From contig NZ_JAAQPI010000001.1 of the NCBI RefSeq assembly GCF_011683955.1, positions 1,240,001 through 1,304,000 on the forward strand: 64,000 nucleotides of DNA, read 5' to 3'. Shown here piece after piece: positions 17,577 to 25,762 of the stretch. The DNA is from Pseudomaricurvus alkylphenolicus (GTDB lineage: Bacteria; Pseudomonadota; Gammaproteobacteria; Pseudomonadales; Cellvibrionaceae). The notes beneath the pieces were generated by a model that made no database searches, had not been told where the DNA came from, and saw only the letters and a program-made list of their open reading frames with translations. The number at the start of each line of letters is the position of its first letter. Within the stretch, counting starts at the first letter, position 1. Both the position numbers and the translations under genes were made by a program.

Positions 17577-17660
17577 GGGTGTTCCTCCATCCTGTCAAAG
17601 TGATAGAGAATAGAAGATGTGCGGCTGCCTGGACATGTTCTATGGCGGCGAAAATTCTGG

Positions 17661-18335
17661 TCAATTTGCACCGGTCACGGGTACCAGGGCTCCGTGAATG
17701 GCTTTGGCGGCATCGGAACCGAGAAAACACATGGCCAGGGCCAGATCCGTCGGCTCTACCCACTGTGACGGATCGGTATCCGGCATGGCGGCGCGATTGG
17801 CGGCGGTGTTAATGACTCCGGGCAATACGGCATTGACGTTGATACCCTCGCCTTTTAACTCTTGGGCGAGGCTTTCCGTCAAACGCATCACCACGCTCTT
17901 GGAGGCTGTGTAGGCGCTCATGTCGGCTTGCCCCTGACAAGCCGCAGCGGCGCCGACGTTTACGATGCTTCCCCGTCCGGCGGCGACCATAGAGGGCACC
18001 ACCGCCCTAATCACATTGCGAGTGGTGGCGACGTTCAGTGCAAACATTTTTTCCCACTCATCGTCGCTATCGGCAGCTACCCGTGTACCCATGGCAAACC
18101 CTCCTGCGATGTTAAAAACGACGTCCACTGACCCGATGTGCTCGAAGACGCGTCGTGTTTCCGCCAAATCCGTCAGGTCGGCACAAAGTGTTTGAGTCTG
18201 CGCAGACACTTCCGGAGCAAAACTCAAATCAAGGGCGATGACGGATGCGCCCAACTCGATGGCTTGTGCGGTAAGGGCTCGACCGAGAGCACCGTTGCCT
18301 CCGGTTACGACAACTTTTTTTCCATCCAAACGCAT
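17661..18335 (-). CDS. Short-chain dehydrogenase/reductase
   Basis: A 224-residue classical SDR: cofactor motif TGGNGALGRAL, N-terminal region VDVVFNIAGG (the NNAG motif is altered to NIAG), a Ser in the SIVNVGAAAAC stretch and the YTASKSVV catalytic Tyr-Lys pair. It starts one base after the thiolase stop and so is in the same operon. It probably oxidises a beta-hydroxyacyl-CoA to the ketone used by that thiolase. The active-site Ser is hard to place because the usual SS(A/S) is replaced by GAA, so activity is less certain. Confidence 0.85.
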   Translation of the reverse strand: MRLDGKKVVVTGGNGALGRALTAQAIELGASVIALDLSFAPEVSAQTQTLCADLTDLAETRRVFEHIGSVDVVFNIAGGFAMGTRVAADSDDEWEKMFALNVATTRNVIRAVVPSMVAAGRGSIVNVGAAAACQGQADMSAYTASKSVVMRLTESLAQELKGEGINVNAVLPGVINTAANRAAMPDTDPSQWVEPTDLALAMCFLGSDAAKAIHGALVPVTGAN

Positions 18336-18336
18336 A

Positions 18337-19494
18337 CTAGCTTCCTTTTTCGATACCGAGAATGGCGACTGCGGACCCGGTAGGGAAACCGCCGATATTG
18401 TGGCTTAGTGCCATAGTGGGTTGCCGTTTGGGTTTGCGTTTACCCGCCCGGTTTTGCAGTTGCAATACGTTTTCAACGATCATGCGCACACCACTGGCGC
18501 CGGTGGGATGCCCAAAGGCCTTGAGACCGCCATCGGTATTCACCGGTAATTCGCCGTCCAGTTCGAAGTAGCCGCTGTCGATATACTCCTTAGCAGATCC
18601 CTTGTCGATAAAGCCCAGGTCTTCGTAGCTGAGCAGCTCGGTCAGAGTGAAACAATCGTGTACCTGGGCCACGTGAATGTCTTGGCCGGGATTGCTGATA
18701 CCGGCCATGCGATAGGCTTCCGCCGCGGCGTTTTCTGTAGCTCTCCAGCGACAAAAATCAAAGTCCGGATCTGTGTTGGGGTTTGGAGCGCAACCGCTGG
18801 CAACGGCTTTGACATAGACCGGATCGTCTCGAAATTGTCTGGCTTTATCGGCACGGGTGACAATGGTGACGGCACAGCCGTCCGTCTGGGCCGCACAATC
18901 GTAGAGACCGAAGGGCCAGGAGATCATTCGCGCATTCAAAACATCATCGACGGTGATGGCCTTCTTAAGGAACGAATTGGGTGATAGGGTACCGTTGTAA
19001 TGGTTTTTAACAGCGATCTTGGCGAGTTGTTCGCGCCCGGCGCCGTACTTTTCGAAGTAGGGTTTCGCGCAAATGGCAAACCAGCCAGCGGGCGTCGCCG
19101 GCAGGTCGCGAACATCACGGATGTTGACCGACGGTCCGGAGACACCCCGGTCTTTGGGCTTATCGTAACCGACCACCAATACGGTCTCGTAAACACCGGC
19201 AGCGATTGCCATTGATGCCGCACGAAAGGCCTCCGTGCCCGTGGCGCAGTAGTTTTGCACGGCGGTCATTGGTTTGTAGAGCTTGAGTGCCTCGGAAACC
19301 TCAACCGGACCATTTTTGCTGTAGAGAGAACCGCAGTAAACGGCGTCGATTTGTTTCAGCGGCTCATCAATCCCCGCATCCCGGTAAGCCTCGTAGGTAG
19401 CGTCGACGATCATGTCTTCTTCGCTACGATTCCAGTTTTCACCAAACTTGCTGCAACCGACTCCGACAACGGCCACCTTGTCTTTCAAACTCAT
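18337..19494 (-). CDS. Thiolase, SCPx/lipid-transfer type
   Basis: A 385-residue thiolase-superfamily protein. The nucleophile Cys is C83 in VQNYCATGTEAFRA. The HDCFT, GGLKAFGHPTGASG and SHNIGGFPTG segments give the SCPx-type active site, in which the second thiolase Cys is replaced by the His-Asn pattern. It would cleave a beta-ketoacyl-CoA, typically a branched one. I chose the ATG with AGGAG before it. It overlaps the preceding gene by four bases (ATGA), which suggests coupled synthesis with the HMG-CoA-synthase-like/DUF35 fusion and perhaps a complex. Confidence 0.88.
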   Translation of the reverse strand: MSLKDKVAVVGVGCSKFGENWNRSEEDMIVDATYEAYRDAGIDEPLKQIDAVYCGSLYSKNGPVEVSEALKLYKPMTAVQNYCATGTEAFRAASMAIAAGVYETVLVVGYDKPKDRGVSGPSVNIRDVRDLPATPAGWFAICAKPYFEKYGAGREQLAKIAVKNHYNGTLSPNSFLKKAITVDDVLNARMISWPFGLYDCAAQTDGCAVTIVTRADKARQFRDDPVYVKAVASGCAPNPNTDPDFDFCRWRATENAAAEAYRMAGISNPGQDIHVAQVHDCFTLTELLSYEDLGFIDKGSAKEYIDSGYFELDGELPVNTDGGLKAFGHPTGASGVRMIVENVLQLQNRAGKRKPKRQPTMALSHNIGGFPTGSAVAILGIEKGS

Positions 19495-20930
19495 GCGGTT
19501 TCTCCTATTGGCAGACACTTCCAGAAGTAATTGGGGCGTTTTCCGGCACGGTGGATGACTCGCAAGGTGAATTCCACCTCAAGGCCTGTACGCATGTCGC
19601 TGGCAGTGGCGTCAGCAAACTGCATATGAATACGGGGCCCAACGCTGCCATCGGCCAGCGTCACTTCTACAAGGGTGGCCACGGTGGGTGGCTCCGGTGA
19701 GGGATAAAAAGCGTCAAAGGTATAGGTCAGAACCCTAGCGCCCATACCGGCGTAGGTAACGGCAGACCAGTGGTCGCGGGTTCCGCAGCGAACGCAAACC
19801 CGCCCCTTGGGGAATTGGTGCGTGCCGCAGTGATTGCAGACCTGCCCCTGCAGGCTCAGGTTTTCGTCTCGGTTTCTGAACTGCACGGTGGCGGATATAC
19901 CCTGGTCATCCAGCTCCGGGTATTCCGAAGGGGTCAGATTGCGAGCGCTGAGATATTTGTCATAGCTGTCGATGATGCGTCGGCGTTTCAAGTGAAAATC
20001 CACGCCGCGTCGTACCGGCAAGTAAGCGGTTGCAGGGGCCAGCACTTTAAACGAGATGGCATCGGCCCCATCACCGTAATTCACGACCAGAATAGAGTCG
20101 TCCTGTGCCGCCTGTTGCAGGGCGGCTATCAACTGCATAGGGGCGAAGGCGGTACCGGTATTGCCCAGTTGTCCAAACAGCGGGTTCTGAAGCTGCTCGG
20201 TTGCAAACCCCATGGATTTAGCCAAACCGGCGTGGTTGCGGGCATCGGGTGCATAGAGGCAAACCCGGGTATAGTCAGCGGCGGTGGAACCTGTCTGCTC
20301 AAACAGCGACGCTATGGCTGCTTGGGCAGTCTCCTGGAAACCATGCAAATTAACAAATCGGTCTTCCCAGCTGTGAACGAAGGTATCACCCTGGCGTCGC
20401 CAGATATCCATCATGTCGTTGGCGTGACTGGCGCTGTGCTGCAGCTCTGCGATGACGCTGTCTGACCCTACCAAAAAGGCGGCGGCTCCATCACCCAGAT
20501 TGGTTTCCAGACTGGAATGAGGGGGGGCCATACGACAGTCCGCTGCCAACACCAGTACCTTTCTCGCGCTGCCGGCCAGCACACTGTCGATGGCCTGTTG
20601 CAGTGCAAGAGTGCCCGCGCGCAACGACCCACCGATATCCACGGTCTTGATGTTTGTCCCCAAGTCCAGTGCTTTGGCAACAATACTGGCCCCCTGTTTT
20701 TCCGCAAAGGAAAAACTGGTGCTGGCGAATATCAAGATATCGATCTGTGAACGATCCAAATCTCGCAAACAGTTGGCACCGGCGGCCACCGCCATGGTAA
20801 TGGCGTCTTCGTCGGCCCAGGCAACCGCTTTTTCACTGCCGCCCGCTTTCACGCCTTTTTTGGCGATGACGGAGTGTGGCAGACGGGTGATGGGAATATA
20901 GGCCCCAAAACTTTCAATTCCAGTACTCAT
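19491..20930 (-). CDS. HMG-CoA-synthase/KAS III-like protein fused to DUF35 (zinc ribbon-OB fold), nucleophile Cys absent
   Basis: A 479-residue fusion. Residues 1-about 345 have the thiolase-like fold of HMG-CoA synthases (DIGGSLRAGTLALQQ at 98-112, GDGAAAFLVGS at 146-156, GNTGTAFAPM at 257-266). Where family enzymes have Cys-Lys-Ala-Gly-Thr this protein reads Leu-Arg-Ala-Gly-Thr (L103), so the acylated cysteine is missing. Residues about 362-479 are a DUF35 domain with an intact zinc ribbon (C365, C368, C379, C382) and an OB fold. In known systems DUF35 partners bind thiolase-fold enzymes and acyl-CoA. The four-base overlap with the next gene, a cysteine-bearing thiolase, suggests a partner or scaffold role. 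Confidence 0.85.
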   Translation of the reverse strand: MSTGIESFGAYIPITRLPHSVIAKKGVKAGGSEKAVAWADEDAITMAVAAGANCLRDLDRSQIDILIFASTSFSFAEKQGASIVAKALDLGTNIKTVDIGGSLRAGTLALQQAIDSVLAGSARKVLVLAADCRMAPPHSSLETNLGDGAAAFLVGSDSVIAELQHSASHANDMMDIWRRQGDTFVHSWEDRFVNLHGFQETAQAAIASLFEQTGSTAADYTRVCLYAPDARNHAGLAKSMGFATEQLQNPLFGQLGNTGTAFAPMQLIAALQQAAQDDSILVVNYGDGADAISFKVLAPATAYLPVRRGVDFHLKRRRIIDSYDKYLSARNLTPSEYPELDDQGISATVQFRNRDENLSLQGQVCNHCGTHQFPKGRVCVRCGTRDHWSAVTYAGMGARVLTYTFDAFYPSPEPPTVATLVEVTLADGSVGPRIHMQFADATASDMRTGLEVEFTLRVIHRAGKRPNYFWKCLPIGETA

Positions 20931-21043
20931 GATTTTTTCCAATAGGGTGCCCTGGAGCCGCTGAACGATCACGGCTCTATCGAGTGGCCCCGCGTTAAGG
21001 TTTCTGGGTGCGGTTTTAACGCAGTGAGTGTTTCAGCTGAACT

Positions 21044-21841
21044 CTACAGCTCAGGAGGCTTGTGCCATATCGGCTTGCGTTTCTCTGCAAAGGCCCTGGC
21101 GCCCTCATTGCTGTCCGGATGCGAGTTATGCGCCAGTATGGATTCCCAGGTGTCCGTCAGTGCCTGATCCAATCCCGTATTCAAGCTGTCCCAAATGGCT
21201 TTTTTGGTACGGGCCAGCGCGGCTGGAGAATGTCTACTGATGGTGGACGCCAGGGTCATGGCGCGATCCAGCAATTGACCCGCGTCGAGAACTTCTCCCA
21301 CCAGGCCACAGGATTTGGCCTCATCGCTGCTCATACGTTCGTCGCCGCCTAAAAAGGCCAGGCGAAAAACACTTTCCAGGGGAATTCGTCTGGCCAAACC
21401 GACCGGCTCCAGACCAGCCACCAGACCCACTTTTACGTGACTGTCGAAAAAAGTGGCGTGTTCAGCTGCGACCACCAGATCACTGTCAGCGAGAAAATGA
21501 AAACCGCCGCCACAGACCATGCCATTGACGGCGGTCACGACGGGTTTCCAAACCTTCTGTTGTATAGCCGTTAACCGAAATATCGGCTGCTGGTCACGAG
21601 GTATGCGGCAGATGTGATCGGCTTCTTCAGCGCTGAGATCCGACAAATCCATTCCGGTGCAGAAAGCCTTGCTGCCGGTGCCCGTAACTATAATGGCGTT
21701 GACCTGTGAGTCGCTCTTAATGCTCTTCCAGATCTGATCCAGCTCGTTCATCATGGTCAGATTAAACGCGTTGTGGTGAGCAGGCCGGTTCAGTGTAATG
21801 ACCCCCACCTTGTCGTGCTTGTCGTAGATCACGGTATCCAT
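21044..21841 (-). CDS. Enoyl-CoA hydratase/isomerase (crotonase) family protein
   Basis: A 265-residue crotonase. The oxyanion-hole segments are FCTGMDL and GMVCGGGFHFLAD. The usual Glu of the first catalytic position is replaced in SHVKVGL, while a Glu is present in AGLEPVG, so it may be an isomerase, hydrolase or C-C lyase rather than a plain hydratase. It heads the leftward operon that ends with the ALDH, 113 bases before the HMG-CoA-synthase-like gene. The 155-bp gap upstream of it holds a 15-base motif also found in the divergent promoter at 25.6 kb. Confidence 0.88.
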   Translation of the reverse strand: MDTVIYDKHDKVGVITLNRPAHHNAFNLTMMNELDQIWKSIKSDSQVNAIIVTGTGSKAFCTGMDLSDLSAEEADHICRIPRDQQPIFRLTAIQQKVWKPVVTAVNGMVCGGGFHFLADSDLVVAAEHATFFDSHVKVGLVAGLEPVGLARRIPLESVFRLAFLGGDERMSSDEAKSCGLVGEVLDAGQLLDRAMTLASTISRHSPAALARTKKAIWDSLNTGLDQALTDTWESILAHNSHPDSNEGARAFAEKRKPIWHKPPEL

Positions 21842-21953
21842 CAGCTATTCTCACTGTGCGCAGGATTCATATCGCTTTGTTTCCTGCTGTTATCGTATAG
21901 TGCGCCGTCTTCGGAGGCCATAGCAAAGTCTGTGTTGACTCAAAAGCGGCCGA

Positions 21954-21963
21954 ATTTGACACC
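21954..21963. promoter_or_regulatory. Candidate shared regulatory motif, copy 1
   Basis: On the minus strand this reads GGTGTCAAATTCGGC, about 110 bases upstream of the crotonase gene. The promoter region at 25607 has GGTGTCAAATGTGGC. The match is 13 of 15. It is a weak but suggestive candidate for a site of the LuxR regulator encoded between them. Confidence 0.25.
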
Positions 21964-21996
21964 ATGCCGCCCGCAGAATGCGCCACTCGAACCCAA

Positions 21997-23139
21997 TTAA
22001 GTCGTGGCAAGACTCTTGAGAATCTGTGCGACCAGCATGGACTGCCTTGATACCCCTGTCTTGACAAAAATAGAACGGATATGGGCTCGAACGGTGTTTT
22101 TTTTAACACTGAGTTCTCCCGCCACTTCCTCGGAGGTGTGGCCTGCCGCCAACAAGGTTGCCACACTGGCTTCTGAGGGAGTCAGCTGGTAAAGCTTCAT
22201 TAATGTCCTAATGGAAATGTCCAGATCTTTGTCCGGGTTTTGAATATAGATCGCAATATAGGGGGTGACCTCAGATTCATGATCCCTGTTCACAGGCAGA
22301 GGTTTAATGACCAGTTGGTACCCGGTTCGTTGTTCGGTAGAGGACAGCGACAAGGCATTCACATAGGCAGTGGCTCCTTGTTGCGCCGCATCCAGAGCTT
22401 CGTAAACATAATCCTGAAAGATTGCGTCGCGGTTTACATCGTCCAGCCTGAGACGATGCTGCAGGCGCTGCATTCCGGAACCCTCTTCGGCCAGATAGCG
22501 TTCAGCGGTACTGTTGGTCTTCAGAATACGGCGGCAGCTGTTTAGCGTAATGATGCCGATGGCCCGCCGGGCAACGGTACTGGAGTAGATGTGTTTTTCA
22601 CAGTCCTGCAGTTGTAAACGAATTCCCAAAGAGAGCGACTGCTCCAAATGTGGCAGTAACATCGTCAACAACCCTTTGTCCTGCCGATCAAAGTTGCCTT
22701 GTTCCTTGCGTCGCGTCAAACGCAAGGAACAGCGGGCTCCCTGAGCTGTTCGCCAATCCAGGCCGACGACAAAGTGAACACCGATGGGTTCCAAAAATAA
22801 TCGGTAATATTCGTTGGTTGAAAACGCTTCGCGAGAAACAATGTCATCAATGGTAACGGGTTGGCCCAACGGCAGATTGACCAGCGGGTCTTGAGTGTAG
22901 TATTGGCCATAGCTTTGGATGATGTCCTGGGCCAGTAATGTGTCTTCATCTTTACCACTGGTGTAAATCAGCCCATTTCCGGTTGTGGTGGGAGGGATGA
23001 CGATCAGAGAGGCTCTCTGAGCGGTCATCAACCCGGCCAGTCGGGTCAGAAAGCAGCGCTTCCCCTCTCCATGGGAGTTGGAGTGGTAGAGGGTGAACAA
23101 CAGCTCGGAAAGTTCCCGGTGAATGGCGTCGATTCGCAT
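21997..23139 (-). CDS. LuxR family regulator (copy 1 of a paralogous pair)
   Basis: A 380-residue protein with a C-terminal LuxR/GerE helix-turn-helix at about residues 318-375 (LTPSEASVATLLAAGHTSEE, then KKNTVRAHIRSIFVKTGVSR). The N-terminal 300 residues show no domain I can name. They are conserved in the paralogue at 62138-63274, including SLIVIPP, QDPLVNLP and RRAIGI(I/V)TL. It lies nine bases after a crotonase gene at the end of a leftward operon with an Ltp2-like thiolase, so it probably controls this module in response to a pathway intermediate. Confidence 0.87.
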   Translation of the reverse strand: MRIDAIHRELSELLFTLYHSNSHGEGKRCFLTRLAGLMTAQRASLIVIPPTTTGNGLIYTSGKDEDTLLAQDIIQSYGQYYTQDPLVNLPLGQPVTIDDIVSREAFSTNEYYRLFLEPIGVHFVVGLDWRTAQGARCSLRLTRRKEQGNFDRQDKGLLTMLLPHLEQSLSLGIRLQLQDCEKHIYSSTVARRAIGIITLNSCRRILKTNSTAERYLAEEGSGMQRLQHRLRLDDVNRDAIFQDYVYEALDAAQQGATAYVNALSLSSTEQRTGYQLVIKPLPVNRDHESEVTPYIAIYIQNPDKDLDISIRTLMKLYQLTPSEASVATLLAAGHTSEEVAGELSVKKNTVRAHIRSIFVKTGVSRQSMLVAQILKSLATT

Positions 23140-23147
23140 AGGGACAG

Positions 23148-23873
23148 TCAGGATCGTTTCGCGTTTGCGGCATGCTCGTAATCAATGGCTTCGCCTATGG
23201 AACCTGCGGCTGCGCCCTGATTCAGGGTGTCTTTGATCAGGCTTACCACTCGCGGAGAATGACGGGCGATGTCATTGGCCAGCTCCAAAGCTTCTGTCAG
23301 CAGCCGTTCAGCGGTTACCACTTTGTCCACCAGCCCCAGGCTGAGGGCTTCGGAGCTGGAAAGTGTTTTACCCGTAAGCGCAAGCCATTTCGCCGCGCCC
23401 AATCCCAGCAGGCGCGGCAGCATATAGGAACTGCCGAGCCCGGGTACGATACCCAACTTAACGAACGGGATACTCAGGGTTGCCTCCTCAGCCGCCAGGC
23501 GAATATCACAGGGCATTGACATGGTTACGCCGACGCCAATGGCTGCGCCATTGATTGCCGAGATCACGGGTTTGGGAAAGTGGTACAGATCCTCGGCGAA
23601 GCGTTTGACAAAGTACTCTTCCCCCAATTTGGGCAGATGGTCGTCGTCTTTGCCGGACTGTTGTTGCAACTGTTTTAAATCGACTCCCGCACAAAAAGCG
23701 CGACCGTTCCCTGTCAGGACGATGCAGCGAACGCCTTCGTCCGTGCGAAGAGTTTCGAAGGCAGCGACGAGATCCTCTCCCATTTGTACGGTGTAAGCGT
23801 TGAGCTTTTCTGGCCGGTTGAGAAAGACAATGGCGACGGCGTCACGTTTTTCGATATTCAAAGTTTTATACAT
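23148..23873 (-). CDS. Enoyl-CoA hydratase/isomerase (crotonase) family protein
   Basis: A 241-residue crotonase. The oxyanion-hole segments FCAGVDLKQL and GAAIGVGVTMSMPCD are present, followed by FVKLGIVPGLGSSYMLPRLLG. The first catalytic Glu position holds Pro/Lys-type residues and the second is Gly-Leu-Gly, the pattern of many non-canonical hydratases and isomerases. I chose the ATG with GAGGA upstream. It overlaps the DUF35 gene by eight bases. An upstream in-frame start would lie inside that gene. Confidence 0.87.
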   Translation of the reverse strand: MYKTLNIEKRDAVAIVFLNRPEKLNAYTVQMGEDLVAAFETLRTDEGVRCIVLTGNGRAFCAGVDLKQLQQQSGKDDDHLPKLGEEYFVKRFAEDLYHFPKPVISAINGAAIGVGVTMSMPCDIRLAAEEATLSIPFVKLGIVPGLGSSYMLPRLLGLGAAKWLALTGKTLSSSEALSLGLVDKVVTAERLLTEALELANDIARHSPRVVSLIKDTLNQGAAAGSIGEAIDYEHAANAKRS

Positions 23874-24345
23874 GACTGGAATCCTCGGCGTTTTCCCTGG
23901 TATCCAACACCCAACGGGGAAAGTGGAAATCATCGGATATTTTTTCAAAAACAACTCGTACAGCGCTGCCAATCTCAATTTCAGTTGGCGCTACCGAATT
24001 GATGGGAGCCTGGGGTCTGGCCACCAGGTTGCCAATCATGCGAATACGGGGGTCTTCCTCCAGAGCGACAATGATGACGTTGTAGGGGGAAAACTGCGAA
24101 AATGGCGGCAGCAGCGGCGGATGTGGCACAGCCTTTGTCCAAATGGTGCCACGGCCGCAAACAGTCACCCAATCCAGTTTGCCATATTCACCGTTGCCAG
24201 GGTCCCAGGGGCTTTGCCAGCGCGGTGGGTGCAGCAGGCGACCGCTAGTGCGGCAGCGTTGCAGTTGCAGTTGTCCGCGCTTGCAGGCGTCCCAAAAAGG
24301 GCGCGTCAGTTCATCCAGTTCAGGCAGTAGCCAATCGGTGGTCAT
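23866..24345 (-). CDS. DUF35 OB-fold protein with degenerate zinc ribbon
   Basis: A 159-residue protein. The N-terminal helix LTRPFWDACKRGQLQLQRC and the following HPPRWQSPW match the DUF35 rubredoxin-like ribbon, but the expected CxxC pairs are reduced to single Cys or replaced (RCRTSGRLLHPP and QSPW). The OB fold follows (VTVCGRGTIWTK, YNVIIVALEEDPRIRMIGN). In steroid side-chain degradation a DUF35 domain pairs with the Ltp2 aldolase. Here the gene is three bases after an Ltp2-like gene, so the same partnership is likely even without a metal site. Confidence 0.85.
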   Translation of the reverse strand: MTTDWLLPELDELTRPFWDACKRGQLQLQRCRTSGRLLHPPRWQSPWDPGNGEYGKLDWVTVCGRGTIWTKAVPHPPLLPPFSQFSPYNVIIVALEEDPRIRMIGNLVARPQAPINSVAPTEIEIGSAVRVVFEKISDDFHFPRWVLDTRENAEDSSHV

Positions 24346-24348
24346 TGT

Positions 24349-25518
24349 TTATCTCCTTAAAATGACAGCACTGGTGGGTACCGATGTGCTGGCCGTCACC
24401 AGGCAGGTCTCCGCCTCTCGCACTTGATTGCAAGATTGCCCCCGTAGCTGCCGCACTCCCTCGGTAATCAGGTTAAAGCCGTGTACGTAAGCTTCGGAAA
24501 GGCCGCCGCCCGAGGTGTTGCATGGCAATTTGCCATTGATGTCGAGACCGCCGTCTTCCGTAAACGCAGCACCTTCTCCATGACCACAGAAGCCGTAGGC
24601 CTCCAGCGAAAAGGGAATCAGAGGCGTGAAGGCATCGTAGAACTGAGCCACGTCTATATCCTGAGCCTGAATATCAGAGTAACGGAACAGTTGTCTGGCA
24701 CAGGTCCAGGAGGGACCTTGCAGCGGGTTTTCGCTGTAGAAATTAACCATGCTGTGGGACTGTTGACTGATTCCCTGGCCAAAGGCGTGCAGGTAGACGG
24801 GTGGGCTATTGCAGTCGCGGGCCCGTTCGGCGCTGACCAAAACCACGGCCAGGGCACCGTCTGATTCGAGGCAGTTGTCATAGAGGCACAATGGCTCGGA
24901 AATCCAACGGGCAGCCATATAGTCTTCTGTAGTCAGAGGTTTGTCGTACATCATTGCGCGGGGATTGTTGTTCGCCATTTTTCGAATAGACACCGCGACA
25001 TTGGCCAGGTGTTGGCGAGTGCAGCCGGTTTCGTGCATATATCTTTGTGTGATCAGGGACACCTCGTCCACCGGTCGCAGCACTCCCCAGGGGCGAGACC
25101 AGTTGGCTGCAGTGACCAACTCTGCCGACGCCGCCTTGTTGGCCCAGACACGACTCTCGGGGTTTCCGCGTTTGCGCGAGCGCCAGGCCACGCCTACCTG
25201 GCATTGCCCGGTGGCAATCGCCATGGCGAGCATACCCAGGGTCGCCGGTCCGCCACCGCCACCATGACCGATCTGTCCAAAAAAGGTGATGTCTCCGAAA
25301 CCCAGATTTTTGGCGAGTTCGAAGTCCGACGTCGATTCCATGGTATAAGAAGCCAGGCCGTCCACTTCGCTGGGACTAACGCCAGCATCTTTAAGTGCCG
25401 CGCTAATCGCTTTACAGGCCAGCTCGGTTTCACTGGCTGGCAGTTGTTTGGCAAATTGGGTTTCGCCGATGCCAACAATTGCGGCTTTGTCTTTGATCGT
25501 GTTTTGTTCCTTGAACAT
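24349..25518 (-). CDS. Ltp2-like thiolase-fold protein (probable acyl-CoA retro-aldolase)
   Basis: A 389-residue thiolase-superfamily protein that lacks the nucleophile cysteine: the region reads IGHGGGGGPATLGM where thiolases have a Cys-Ala-Ser/Thr-Gly loop. It keeps the segments with tyrosines that replace the thiolase chemistry in Ltp2: AQFYDAFTPL and SGGGLSEAYVHG. Ltp2 with its DUF35 partner cleaves 17-hydroxy-steroid-propanoyl-CoA by retro-aldol reaction, releasing propionyl-CoA. By analogy this protein, next to a DUF35 gene, would cleave a tertiary beta-hydroxyacyl-CoA. The ATG is 244 bases from the divergent acyl-CoA dehydrogenase. Confidence 0.87.
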   Translation of the reverse strand: MFKEQNTIKDKAAIVGIGETQFAKQLPASETELACKAISAALKDAGVSPSEVDGLASYTMESTSDFELAKNLGFGDITFFGQIGHGGGGGPATLGMLAMAIATGQCQVGVAWRSRKRGNPESRVWANKAASAELVTAANWSRPWGVLRPVDEVSLITQRYMHETGCTRQHLANVAVSIRKMANNNPRAMMYDKPLTTEDYMAARWISEPLCLYDNCLESDGALAVVLVSAERARDCNSPPVYLHAFGQGISQQSHSMVNFYSENPLQGPSWTCARQLFRYSDIQAQDIDVAQFYDAFTPLIPFSLEAYGFCGHGEGAAFTEDGGLDINGKLPCNTSGGGLSEAYVHGFNLITEGVRQLRGQSCNQVREAETCLVTASTSVPTSAVILRR

Positions 25519-25606
25519 GGATGGGTCCGCTTGCAGATGACTGAATCAGCTTACAAACCAAAAAGCGTGCGGCAAAGACAGCGGGTGTAGGATATCTGGA
25601 CGAACC

Positions 25607-25616
25607 GGTGTCAAAT
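25607..25616. promoter_or_regulatory. Candidate shared regulatory motif, copy 2, in divergent promoter
   Basis: The plus strand reads GGTGTCAAATGTGGC, matching 13 of 15 bases of the motif at 21954. It is in the gap between the Ltp2-like gene and the acyl-CoA dehydrogenase operon, where it could serve both. Apart from this, the gap shows no clear feature. Confidence 0.25.
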
Positions 25617-25762
25617 GTGGCAAGCCCGGAGGTGTGTTTGACGTTGACCAGATGAGACATTGGATTGGCCAAATCGGAAATGGGTCCGGTACAGACAGTC
25701 ACAACCAGAACGTTAGACTGATCCCATTGAACAGCACAACGCATGGTTTCCGAGGATTTTGT

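Noticed and set aside
24349-25518. Ordinary acetyl-CoA acetyltransferase
   Set aside because: The nucleophile cysteine loop is absent and tyrosine segments typical of Ltp2-like aldolases are present, so a thiolase reaction is unlikely.
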